A DNA stretch of 54,654 nt from Minwuia sp. (GTDB taxonomy: Bacteria > Pseudomonadota > Alphaproteobacteria > Minwuiales > Minwuiaceae): positions 1-54,654 of the forward strand of contig JARGPL010000029.1 of the NCBI GenBank assembly GCA_029210175.1, read 5' to 3'. The notes below the pieces were generated by a model. That model ran no database searches. It was given only the letters and a program-made list of their open reading frames with translations, and was not told the origin of the DNA. The translations under genes and the position numbers were made by a program. Shown piece after piece: positions 18,641 through 26,743 of this stretch; position 1 is the stretch's first letter; every line of letters begins with the position of its first letter.

Positions 18641-18960
18641 TGCAGAAAACCGGCGAGGGCGTCAGAACCGTCTTCGAGGCGCACATACCCCATGGACCAG
18701 TCCGCGAAGCTCCGCTCGGCGGCCATGCTGTCGTCCATCTTGATCAACTGGCGGTGACGGGGGTCCGCCATGATCTTCCCGTAAACAGCATCGACAGCTG
18801 TCGGGGTGCCTTCAAGTACCTGCATGAACGACCCGTCGTCTTAGAGCAGCAGACCGGTCAGGCCATTCCGTTCATTGTTGAGGCGGGACTGCGCCAGCAG
18901 GTCATCCAGCGCTTCAGTCCCGATCTTCCTGATCGCCGATGAGAAATAGATGAGTCGTCT
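18610..18960 (-). pseudogene. BLUF-domain (blue-light sensor) fragment with in-frame ochre codon
   Basis: On the minus strand the sequence reads 'RRLIYFSSAIRKIGTEALDD', 'LNNERNGLTGLLL', then TAA at 18843-18841. It continues in the same frame as 'DDGSFMQVLEGTPTAVDAVY', 'ADPRHRQLIKMDD' and 'ERSFADWSMGYVRLEDG'. That is a nearly complete BLUF domain, a flavin photoreceptor fold, with the usual 'LLLY' tyrosine turned into a stop. No in-frame ATG precedes it. It abuts, tail to tail, the TAXI fragment, so both were probably cut at one junction near 18.6 kb. About 220 bp from 18961 to 19181 hold no recognisable gene. Confidence 0.7.
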
Positions 18961-19181
18961 GAATGTTTCGCCTGTCAATCTCAACCTCAACCCCGCGATT
19001 CAAAATCGAACCGTCTGTCTAAGTGCCATCGCCCGCGCGGTCGGGACCATGGCTGCATTTCTCACAACACCCGTGCATGGCAGAGGTTCCAGCTTGACCT
19101 TCCAGTCACCGGAAGCCCGAAAAACAGTCGCCATTCCGGCTCGTTGCTGCCTGAGGCGGTGATCATGATGGAGAATCCCGA

Positions 19182-19598
19182 ATGAAGGCCTCTCACGTCG
19201 CCGCCGTGGTGATCGGCGGATTGACCATCGCCGCGCTTGCCTGGCTGTTCACGTCCCGCGAGCAGGCACCCGGCGCAGCGCTGGCACATCAGGTGAATGT
19301 CACCGTGCCGCCGCTTTCGGAACGGGCAGCAGCCGGTGCCCTTGTGTTCGAACGCGCCTGCACCGCTTGCCATGGGGCGAATGCTGCGGGCGGCCCCGGT
19401 GGCCCGCCGCTGGTGCACAAGATCTACGAACCCAGCCACCATGCAGACGGCGCTTTCGTGCTGGCGGTCCGCAACGGCGTGCGCCAGCACCATTGGGGCT
19501 TCGGTTCGATGCCGCCCGTGGCCGACGTGTCGCCAGCGGAGATTGCCAGCATCATCAGCTATGTCAGAACCCTGCAGCGCGCCAACGGCATTCGCTGA
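19182..19598 (+). CDS. membrane-anchored c-type cytochrome
   Basis: A 138-residue protein with an N-terminal hydrophobic helix (about residues 6-24) that anchors or exports it. One class I cytochrome c domain follows. The haem site is C60-T-A-C63-H64, and the axial methionine is probably M110 in 'FGSMPPV'. The C-terminal helix 'EIASIISYVRTLQRANGIR' packs on the haem. It would carry electrons in the periplasm, possibly from a dehydrogenase such as the PQQ- or molybdenum-dependent enzymes suggested nearby; the partner is inference. GGAG lies upstream of ATG 19182. Confidence 0.9.
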   Translation: MKASHVAAVVIGGLTIAALAWLFTSREQAPGAALAHQVNVTVPPLSERAAAGALVFERACTACHGANAAGGPGGPPLVHKIYEPSHHADGAFVLAVRNGVRQHHWGFGSMPPVADVSPAEIASIISYVRTLQRANGIR

Positions 19599-19740
19599 AA
19601 CCGGCCCTCGCGGCACAGAGGTCACGCCGTTTCTGCATCATGTCGCGCCCGTACCAGTGCGGGTCGGTCGCGGCGCATCCCCTCTTCGGGTGGCGTAGCA
19701 TTAACACAGGGATGATTTCTTCAGGTGGAGGATGTGCGCA

Positions 19741-22173
19741 ATGAAGACCCATGCGCGGGCAGTGGTGATCGGTGGCGGTGTCGTTGGTGTGTCGACGCTC
19801 TATCACCTCGCGAAGAAGGGCTGGTCCGATGTTGTGCTGCTGGAGCGCAATGAACTGACGTCCGGGTCCACCTGGCACGCCGCTGGTTTGCTGCCGCTGT
19901 TCAACCTGTCCTATTCGGTCGGTCAGATTCACAAGTACTCGGTGAAGCAGTACGGCGAATTGCAGGAGGAAACCGGACAGGACGTGGGGTTGCGCCGCGT
20001 GTCCAACATCCGTCTGGCTTCATCGAAGGAACGGATGGATGAATATCTGCAGTATGCCGGTGTTGCAGAAACCATCGGCGTCGATGTTAGGCAACTGACC
20101 CCGGCACAGGTCAAGGAAATCTGGCCGCTATGCACCACCGACGATCTGGTGGGCGCGATTCAGCACCCCGACGACGGTTACGTGCAGCCTGCCGACCTGA
20201 CCCAGGCCTTCGCCACAGGCGCGCGGCAGCGCGGGGCCACCATCTATCGCCAGGCCCGCGTCACGGCCATCGACCGCACCGCAACGGGTGAATGGAAGGT
20301 GACCACCGACAAGGGCGAGATCACCTGCGAGCACCTGATCACGGCGACCGGCAACTTCGTGCAGCAGACCGGCCAGATGCTGGGCCTGAAGATACCGGTG
20401 ATCCCCGTGGAACATCAGTACATCGTCACCGACGCCCATCCGGACATCGTGGCCCGCAAGGAACAGGGACTGCCCGAAATGGGCGTGCTGCGGGATTCCA
20501 ATGCGTCATGGTACCTGCGTGAAGAACGCGGCGGCCTGTTGCTTGGCCCCTACGAAAAGGGTGCGCCCGCCTGCTACGTCAATGGCCCTGCAGCCGATGC
20601 CGAATATGAACTGTTCCAGGAAGATCTGGAACGGCTTGAGCCACACATCGAGAGCGCCATCTTCCGTGTTCCCGCCTTCGGTGAGGTCGGCGTGAAACAG
20701 GTCTACAACGGGGCCATCTGCTATACTCCGGACGGCAGCCCGATCATCGGCCCGGCCTGGGACATGCCCAACCTCTGGCTCAATGAAGGCCACAGCTTCG
20801 GCATTACCGCCGCCGGTGGTGCCGGGTGGCAGCTGGCCGAATGGATCGTGGAGGGAGAGCCGACCATCGACATGCTGGGTGTCGACCCCCGGCGCTACGG
20901 CGATTACGCCACCAGGTCGTATCTGAAGGTGAAGAACGAGGAAGCCTACGCCAACGTCTTCGTCACCCATTACCCGGATGAGGAGCGGGAGGCCGGACGG
21001 CCACTCCGCACCGCGCCGTGCTATGACCGGCTGAAGAATCTGGGTGCAGTCTTCGGTCAGAAATTCGGCTGGGAACGGGCCAACTGGTTCGCGCCGGAAG
21101 GTGTCGCCCAGGAAGACGACTGGTCCTTCCGTCGCTCCAACTGGTTCGAACATGCGAAGAACGAGGCGCTGAACGTCGCCGAGAACGTCGGCATCCTCGA
21201 CATGACCGCCTTCGCCAAGTGCCGCATTTCCGGCCCCGGCGCGCTGGATTTCCTGCGCAACCTGCTGGCCAACCGGCTGCCGCGCGTGGGTCGGATCGGC
21301 CTTTGCCATGCCCTGAACACCCGGGGCGGCGTGCATTCGGAATTCACTGTGGTGCGGGAGGCTTCGGACAGCTTCTATCTGGTTTCCGCAGGCGCCTACC
21401 AGCGGCTGGATCATGACTGGCTGAAGCAGCACATGCCTACCGACGGTTCCGTCCGCTATGACCAGATGACCAACCAGAACGGGGTACTGGTGATCGCCGG
21501 ACCAAAGGCGCGGGACCTGATGCAGCGGGTGTCCGATGCCGACTTCTCGAATGAGGCCTTCCCCTGGCTGACCGCGCAGCAGATCGATGTCGGGCTGGCC
21601 CCGGCGATGGCCTGCCGGGTGAACTTCGTGGGTGAGCTGGGTTGGGAATTGCACCACCCGATCGAATATCAGAACCACATCTTCGATGCGTTGTGGAACG
21701 CGGGCCAGGATCTGGGGCTGAAGCCCTTCGGCATCCGTGCCATGGACATGTTGCGCATCGAGAAGTCGTACCGGATGGTCGGCACCGAACTGTCGATCGA
21801 GTATGCCGCCTACGAATCCGGCCTCGACCGCTTCGTGCATCCCAACAAGGGGGAGTTCATCGGCCGCGATGCCCTGGTGGCCTGGCAGCAGCGCGGTTTC
21901 GATACCGCTTTTGCAACAGTTGAAGTCCACGGTGTGTCAGATGCGGACGCGCTGGGCAACAATCCGGTTTACCTTGACGGAAAGCTGGTGGGCCGCGCAA
22001 CGTCCGGAAACTATGGGCCACGGACAGGAAAATCACTCGCCATGGTCATGGTTCAGCCGGATCTGGCCAAAACTGGTACGGAACTTGAAATGAGAATTCT
22101 GGATCGGATGCACCGCATCACCATTCTCGGTGAAAGTCCCTTCGATCCGGAGAATACGCACCTTCGCGCCTGA
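19741..22173 (+). CDS. dimethylglycine/sarcosine dehydrogenase-like FAD oxidoreductase with GcvT domain
   Basis: An 810-residue fusion. The N-terminal FAD-binding DAO domain has 'AVVIGGGVVGVSTLYHLA' and the 'STWHAAGLLP' segment, where dimethylglycine and sarcosine dehydrogenases attach FAD covalently to His. The C-terminal half is a GcvT-like folate-binding aminomethyltransferase domain ('VAENVGILDMTAFAKCRISG', 'VNFVGELGWELHHPIEYQ', 'FIGRDALV'). Such enzymes demethylate N-methylated glycines and pass the one-carbon unit to tetrahydrofolate. Ribosome site GGTGGAGG at 19724-19731 fits ATG 19741 better than the ATG at 19732. It is monocistronic, with a terminator downstream. Confidence 0.9.
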   Translation: MKTHARAVVIGGGVVGVSTLYHLAKKGWSDVVLLERNELTSGSTWHAAGLLPLFNLSYSVGQIHKYSVKQYGELQEETGQDVGLRRVSNIRLASSKERMDEYLQYAGVAETIGVDVRQLTPAQVKEIWPLCTTDDLVGAIQHPDDGYVQPADLTQAFATGARQRGATIYRQARVTAIDRTATGEWKVTTDKGEITCEHLITATGNFVQQTGQMLGLKIPVIPVEHQYIVTDAHPDIVARKEQGLPEMGVLRDSNASWYLREERGGLLLGPYEKGAPACYVNGPAADAEYELFQEDLERLEPHIESAIFRVPAFGEVGVKQVYNGAICYTPDGSPIIGPAWDMPNLWLNEGHSFGITAAGGAGWQLAEWIVEGEPTIDMLGVDPRRYGDYATRSYLKVKNEEAYANVFVTHYPDEEREAGRPLRTAPCYDRLKNLGAVFGQKFGWERANWFAPEGVAQEDDWSFRRSNWFEHAKNEALNVAENVGILDMTAFAKCRISGPGALDFLRNLLANRLPRVGRIGLCHALNTRGGVHSEFTVVREASDSFYLVSAGAYQRLDHDWLKQHMPTDGSVRYDQMTNQNGVLVIAGPKARDLMQRVSDADFSNEAFPWLTAQQIDVGLAPAMACRVNFVGELGWELHHPIEYQNHIFDALWNAGQDLGLKPFGIRAMDMLRIEKSYRMVGTELSIEYAAYESGLDRFVHPNKGEFIGRDALVAWQQRGFDTAFATVEVHGVSDADALGNNPVYLDGKLVGRATSGNYGPRTGKSLAMVMVQPDLAKTGTELEMRILDRMHRITILGESPFDPENTHLRA

Positions 22174-22208
22174 CCGCTCTCTCCTCCCCAGAATGACGTC
22201 GGCGCGAA

Positions 22209-22250
22209 CCGCCCCGTCGCCCCACCTCCCCGGGGCGGCGGGGTTTTTCG
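22209..22250 (+). terminator. intrinsic terminator after the dehydrogenase
   Basis: CCGCCCC (22209-22215) pairs with GGGGCGG (22232-22238); a T-rich run TTTTTCGTTT follows at 22244-22253. It lies 36 nt after the dehydrogenase stop and before the convergent MATE gene. Confidence 0.75.
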
Positions 22251-22332
22251 TTTGTGCAGGTGCAGCAATTTCGTGATCAGTTCATGGGCAAGTGATCGCT
22301 TTCGCGCCATGACCTCGCGTGCCGAAACAGGG

Positions 22333-23652
22333 TCAGACCAGCGCGCGCCGTTCGATCCGGCGGTAGAAGGCCCCAAGCGTGATGGTCCGCGCCACGTTGA
22401 ACAGCGTCAGGCTGGCCCACAGACCATGATTGCCGAAGACGTCAGGCAAGGTCAGGATCGCCACGACGAACACCCCCAGCGACACGATCATGGCGTTGCG
22501 CATCTCGGCTGTCTGGGTCGCGCCGATAAAGATGCCGTCCAGCTGGAAACACCAGATGGCAACCAGCGGATAGGCCACGACCCAGAGCAGATAGACCTCA
22601 CCGGTCTGCTGCACGTCGGGCTGATCCGTCATCAGCGCAATCACCAGCGGCCCGGCGATCAGATAGGCCAGCGCGACACCGACGGCGATGATCAGGGCCC
22701 AGATGGTGCTTGCCACCACCGCCTCACGCAGGGCGGGCAGACTGCGCTTGCCCAGCGCACTGCCGACAAGTGCCTCCGCCGCGAAGGCGAAACCATCCAG
22801 CCCGTAGGCCAGCAGATGCACCATCTGCATCAGGATCGCATTGGCCGCCAGTGCCAGGTCGCCCTGCTTCGCCCCTTCACGGGTGAACCATGAAAAGGCG
22901 ATGATCAGACAGGCCGTGCGAATGAAGATATCGACATTGGCGGTCAGCAGCTTCCGCCCGCGCGCCGGGTCCAGGATGCTCTTCCAGTCGAACCTGCCGC
23001 CATGCGGGCGCAGCACCCGGACCGCGACGACCAGCCCGATGGCCGCTGCCGAATACTCCCCGATCAATGTCGCCCAGGCGACACCGGGGACCCCCATGTC
23101 CAGCCCGATCACGAAGACCAGGTCGAGGACGATATTGACGCCGTTCAGCCAGATCTGGATCACCAGCGCCAGGCGGGGTCTCTGCATCCCGATGAAGAAC
23201 CCGAGCAGGGCGTAGTTCATCAGGGCCGCCGGGCCGGTCCAGACACGAATGAAGAAATATTCCGCCGCCAGCGTCTGCACCGCGACGCTGGGATCCAGCA
23301 GGTCGATCGCCGCATTCCAGAGCGGGCGTTGCAGGCCAACGACAATGATCCCCAGGATCAGAGCAAGCAGGATGGCACGGCCCAGGATCGCACGCACTTC
23401 CGTATAGTCGTCCGCACCCGACGCCTGTGCCACGAAGCCTGTCGTTCCCATGCGCAGGAACCCGAAGGCCCAGAACACGCCCGTGAACACGGCGGCACCG
23501 ATGGCCACCGCGCCGATGTATTCGGGTCCGGGCAGACGACCGACCACCGCCGTATCGACAAGCCCGAGCAGGGGTGTCGTGATGTTCGACAGGATCACGG
23601 GCCAGGCCAGGTGCCAGACGCGGATCAGGGTCTTCGGGTCAGTTCCGCTCAC
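22333..23652 (-). CDS. MATE-family efflux transporter (DinF-like)
   Basis: A 439-residue inner-membrane protein with about 12 hydrophobic segments and the MATE pattern: 'LAWPVILSNITTPLLGLVDT', 'AVVGRLPGPEYIGAVAIGAA', 'GFVAQASGADDYTEV'. MATE proteins export drugs or metabolites using Na+ or H+ gradients. GTG 23652 is selected because it overlaps the stop of the upstream oxidoreductase (GTGA); the 24 residues encoded further upstream in the same frame lie inside that gene. It is last gene in the leftward aldolase-oxidoreductase-MATE operon, so it may export a product of that pathway (inference). Confidence 0.9.
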   Translation of the reverse strand: MSGTDPKTLIRVWHLAWPVILSNITTPLLGLVDTAVVGRLPGPEYIGAVAIGAAVFTGVFWAFGFLRMGTTGFVAQASGADDYTEVRAILGRAILLALILGIIVVGLQRPLWNAAIDLLDPSVAVQTLAAEYFFIRVWTGPAALMNYALLGFFIGMQRPRLALVIQIWLNGVNIVLDLVFVIGLDMGVPGVAWATLIGEYSAAAIGLVVAVRVLRPHGGRFDWKSILDPARGRKLLTANVDIFIRTACLIIAFSWFTREGAKQGDLALAANAILMQMVHLLAYGLDGFAFAAEALVGSALGKRSLPALREAVVASTIWALIIAVGVALAYLIAGPLVIALMTDQPDVQQTGEVYLLWVVAYPLVAIWCFQLDGIFIGATQTAEMRNAMIVSLGVFVVAILTLPDVFGNHGLWASLTLFNVARTITLGAFYRRIERRALV

Positions 23653-24980
23653 GCAGCGCGCCGAAAACGCCCGGCGATCCGGTCCCTGGTCTCGTACCAC
23701 GCCATCGCCGGCCCCAGAAACCATGGCCAGGACCGGTAATAGAAACGCCCTGGAAACGGCATGTCGTCGAACGCCGTGCGCCCGGCCAGATCGCCCAGCG
23801 CCTTCTGCGCCAGCTTGTGGCCCAGCCAGACCGACATGGCGACCCCGGACCCGCCGTAGCAGAGTGCATGGCCGATCCGGTCCTGCATGCCGATCTTGGG
23901 AAAGTAGTCAAAGCTGAACGCCACCTTGCCCCACCAGCAATGGGTGATGCGGGTTCCATCCAGTTCAGGGAATATCTGCCCGATACGATTGCCGATGTAC
24001 TGCGCCAGTCGCGGCCCTTCCCTGGCGGCGAACAGGCCTGGCCTGGTGCCGAGCAGGATGCGTTTGCCGTCCGGGCTGGGGCGGTAATAGTTCAACAGGT
24101 TGAAGCTGTCGGTGATCATCCGGCCACCCGGGATCAGACGCTCCACAAGCGCCGGGTCCAGTTCCTCCGTCGCGGCGATGGCGCTGGTCACCGGGATCAC
24201 CCTGCGCTGCAGATCGGGTTGCAGGTCGCCGGTGTATCCGTTGGTGCAGATCAGTACCTTGTCAGCATTCACATAGCCGAGGCTGGTATCGAGCCGGATG
24301 AAGTCGTCTTCTTCCTCAAGACCCAGAACCGCAGTGCGGGACGCGATCACCACCCCGGCATTGCGTACGGCATCCATCAGCCCGTCATGGAACTTTGCCG
24401 GGTGCAGTCCGCCGGTGCGGGTCTGGACACGCCCGCCAGCGTAAAGCGGGCTGGCCAGGAACTGCGCCTGCTCATCGCCGCGGATCATGGTCGCCCCGAT
24501 ATCGCCACGCGCTGCCTGCTCCGCCTTCAGCGATGCCTCCATGGCGCGAAAATGAGCCGGGTTTGCCGCCGGGTAGTATCGGCCCATGCGCCCGAAGTCG
24601 CAGTCGATCCCCTGATCGATCACCAGCCGTTCCAGATAATCCACCGCGTTCGATGGTTCCGCCATCAGGGCCTTGGCCCGGTCGGTACCGAATGTCTTTT
24701 CCAGCTTCGGGAATGATGGCTTCAGGCGGTCCCCCACCATGCCGCCATTGCGGGTGCTCGCGCCATCGCCCGGGTCTTCCGCGTCGAAGACGACGACCGA
24801 CGCTCCGCCACGGGCTGCTGTCAGCGCTGCCGACAGGCCGGTATAGCCACCACCGACGATCGCCACATCCACCCGTTCCGGCAAGACAGGTTCAGGCAGG
24901 GCGCGGCGTTGCCTGTCATCCCACCACAGGGGGCGAAAGATCAGGTCATCGGCCAGCGTCAGGCGTGCAGCTCTTGGCAT
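23649..24980 (-). CDS. FAD-dependent amine/amino-acid oxidoreductase (DAO family)
   Basis: A 443-residue DAO-family flavoprotein. The FAD-binding motif is 'VAIVGGGYTGLSAALTAARG', followed by 'ASTRNGGMVGDRLKP'. The C-terminal half has 'IPVTSAIAATEELDP', 'NYYRPSPDGKRILLG' and 'GGSGVAMSVWLGHKLA', the pattern of PuuB-like and sarcosine-oxidase-like enzymes that oxidise secondary amines. ATG 24980 starts the homologous part ('MPRAARLTLADDLIFRPLW'); the longer frame overlaps the aldolase gene. It begins 37 nt after the aldolase stop. The substrate is unknown. Confidence 0.9.
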   Translation of the reverse strand: MPRAARLTLADDLIFRPLWWDDRQRRALPEPVLPERVDVAIVGGGYTGLSAALTAARGGASVVVFDAEDPGDGASTRNGGMVGDRLKPSFPKLEKTFGTDRAKALMAEPSNAVDYLERLVIDQGIDCDFGRMGRYYPAANPAHFRAMEASLKAEQAARGDIGATMIRGDEQAQFLASPLYAGGRVQTRTGGLHPAKFHDGLMDAVRNAGVVIASRTAVLGLEEEDDFIRLDTSLGYVNADKVLICTNGYTGDLQPDLQRRVIPVTSAIAATEELDPALVERLIPGGRMITDSFNLLNYYRPSPDGKRILLGTRPGLFAAREGPRLAQYIGNRIGQIFPELDGTRITHCWWGKVAFSFDYFPKIGMQDRIGHALCYGGSGVAMSVWLGHKLAQKALGDLAGRTAFDDMPFPGRFYYRSWPWFLGPAMAWYETRDRIAGRFRRAA

Positions 24981-25017
24981 CGGATATCGGGCACCATGGT
25001 CGGGCGGGTGGTCAGAA

Positions 25018-25797
25018 TCAGTCGCGCCACGAAGGATCAACCCGATCCACGTCGCGCACAAGGGCGTCGAAGACCCTTTCCTCCGAGTTCCTGCCGTCGC
25101 CTTCGAGATTGTCCATGACATGCTGAGACCGCGCGATCACCTCCGGTGCCAGCGGGATCAGCGGGCGTCCACCTTGCTGTGCCATGATCTGCACATCACA
25201 AGCACGCTGCAGCGTCCAGAGGCGCTGAAACGCGGCCGCCGGGGTGGCACCACAAGCCAGCAAACCGTGATTGCGCAACATCATGAGGTTCTTGTTACCA
25301 AGATTGGCGACAAGCCTGTCGCGTTCACTCAGATCGCAGGTAATGCCTTCAAAGTCATGATAGGCAATTCGGTCGCCAATCATCGCGCCATAGAAATTGT
25401 CAGGTGAAACACCCTCTGCCTGACAGGAAACAGCTATGGCTGTTGTCGTGTGGGTATGCATGACACAGCAGGCATCTTCGCGTGCGGCGTGGACGGCGGA
25501 ATGAATGACATAGCCAGCCGGATTGATGCCCCACTCACTGTCCCCGATGATGTTGCCGTCCAGATCGATCTTCACCAGATTGGAGGCCGTGACCTCCCTA
25601 TACCAGAGACCGTATGGGTTGATGAGGATATGATGCTCGGGTCCGGGCACCCGCAGCGTGATGTGATTGAAGATCAGTTCGACCCAGCCAAGGTGGTCGA
25701 AGATGCGATACGTCGCCGCCAGGGCAAGACGTGCATCCCATTCCGCATCACTGCAGTTCGCGCGTACGGAAGAAACGGGGCGGGTTCCATCAGCCAT
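25018..25797 (-). CDS. class II aldolase/adducin-domain protein
   Basis: A 259-residue protein with the class II aldolase fold. It has 'FNHITLRVPGPEHHILINP', zinc-ligand histidines in 'HSAVHAAREDACCVMHTHT', a third His in 'MLRNHGLLACGATPAAAF'. Family members cleave or isomerise sugar phosphates, or act as decarboxylases on small hydroxy compounds. AAGGAGG upstream supports ATG 25797. First gene of the leftward operon and head-to-head with mucR, from which it is separated by an AT-richer 319-bp spacer (25798-26116). Confidence 0.9.
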   Translation of the reverse strand: MADGTRPVSSVRANCSDAEWDARLALAATYRIFDHLGWVELIFNHITLRVPGPEHHILINPYGLWYREVTASNLVKIDLDGNIIGDSEWGINPAGYVIHSAVHAAREDACCVMHTHTTTAIAVSCQAEGVSPDNFYGAMIGDRIAYHDFEGITCDLSERDRLVANLGNKNLMMLRNHGLLACGATPAAAFQRLWTLQRACDVQIMAQQGGRPLIPLAPEVIARSQHVMDNLEGDGRNSEERVFDALVRDVDRVDPSWRD

Positions 25798-26052
25798 GAT
25801 TGCGGGCCTCCTTGTTGCCGGACTTGGCGTCAATCTACCACGCCAATCGCGCTCTGCCCCGCAATATCACGCCTTGTTGGCCAACACTTGCCAGTTGCAT
25901 GACGCAGGCGATCAAACGCAACAGGGAACTGTATAGCCGGTGCGGCGTTTCAGCACCATCCGACATCAAGGTTGGTACATTTGTTCAGTGCACCATCTTT
26001 TTCAGATGAAATACTTCACATCGGGTCAAAAATGATTATGTTTCGGCTCGAA

Positions 26053-26081
26053 TCGACAGCATTGATCGCTGTCATGATTAT
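26053..26081 (+). promoter_or_regulatory. sigma-70-type promoter and dyad operator upstream of mucR
   Basis: TCGACA (26053-26058) and GATTAT (26076-26081) are spaced by 17 nt and match the -35/-10 consensus in 5/6 and 4/6 positions. The start codon lies 35 nt further on. A perfect dyad, GACAGC-N7-GCTGTC (26055-26073), covers the -35 end and the spacer, so a repressor binding there would block the promoter. The surrounding 25.95-26.1 kb is clearly more AT-rich than the rest of the window, as expected for autoregulating MucR proteins. Confidence 0.45.
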
Positions 26082-26116
26082 CTGAAATCACGAACAACCA
26101 AACAGGAGTCGCCAGT

Positions 26117-26554
26117 ATGGCATCCAACATGGCTGACAATGGAACATTGTCGCAACACGACCTGCTCGAAATGACCACGGAGGTCACTGCTGCCTATGTT
26201 TCGAACAATGTTGTCGCTTCGGATGAATTGCCTGAGCTGATCAATCGTATCCATGTTGCCCTGGCGTCAGCAGGCACTGTTGCGCCAGAACCGGAACCCG
26301 AAAAGCAGAAACCTGCCGTCTCTATCCGCCGCTCCATCACGCCGGATTACTTGATCTGCCTTGAAGACGGCAAGAAGTTGAAGATGCTGAAGCGTTACCT
26401 CCGCACCAATTTCAACCTCTCGCCGGAAGACTACCGGGCGAAGTGGAACCTGCCGTCGGATTACCCCATGGTTGCACCCAGCTACGCCGAGAAGCGCGCC
26501 GAAATGGCCAAGGCGATTGGCCTGGGCCGTGGCGGACGCCGCCGCCGGACCTGA
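26117..26554 (+). CDS. Ros/MucR-family transcriptional regulator lacking zinc histidines
   Basis: A 145-residue regulator with the C-terminal Ros/MucR DNA-binding domain: 'SIRRSITPDYLICLEDGKKL', 'LKRYLRTNFNLSPEDYRAKW', 'YPMVAPSYAEKRAEMAKAIG'. Ros binds zinc through Cys-x2-Cys-x9-His-x4-His. Here those positions are C81, D84, Y94 and F99, so both histidines are gone. Zinc-free members that still bind DNA are known in this family. The N-terminal half should mediate oligomerisation. MucR proteins bind AT-rich DNA and silence surface, motility and horizontally acquired genes. AGGAG at 26104-26108 supports ATG 26117. It could plausibly control the RTX loci, but that is only inference. Confidence 0.92.
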   Translation: MASNMADNGTLSQHDLLEMTTEVTAAYVSNNVVASDELPELINRIHVALASAGTVAPEPEPEKQKPAVSIRRSITPDYLICLEDGKKLKMLKRYLRTNFNLSPEDYRAKWNLPSDYPMVAPSYAEKRAEMAKAIGLGRGGRRRRT

Positions 26555-26597
26555 TGACAGCCTGATCCCCAGCGGGGGATCGGACCATCGAAGACAG

Positions 26598-26638
26598 GGC
26601 CGCCTCACCTTGCCAGATTGGCAATGGGGCGGCCTTTT
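26598..26638 (+). terminator. intrinsic terminator after mucR
   Basis: GGCCGCC (26598-26604) pairs with GGCGGCC (26628-26634), and inside it TTGCCA (26610-26615) pairs with TGGCAA (26619-26624). TTTTCTGTT follows. A strong two-part hairpin ending 44 nt after the mucR stop. Confidence 0.85.
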
Positions 26639-26743
26639 CTGTTCGGGATACTTCGACCAGGCTTGCCCCGGGGGCCGTTCGGGGCCATCCAACAGGGGTG
26701 GAAGCAGACAGGGCTTGAAGCCAACAGGGATTGGAGATTGCAC

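Noticed and set aside
16174-18843. Stop-codon recoding (amber and ochre read as sense)
   Set aside because: TAG ends the intact dehydrogenase at 17123 and TGA/TAA end other genes normally. The affected genes are next to clearly truncated ones, so decay is the simpler reading.
18950-19162. A 70-codon open frame between the BLUF fragment and the cytochrome gene
   Set aside because: No ribosome site, no homology and low-complexity composition; it appears to be non-coding spacer.
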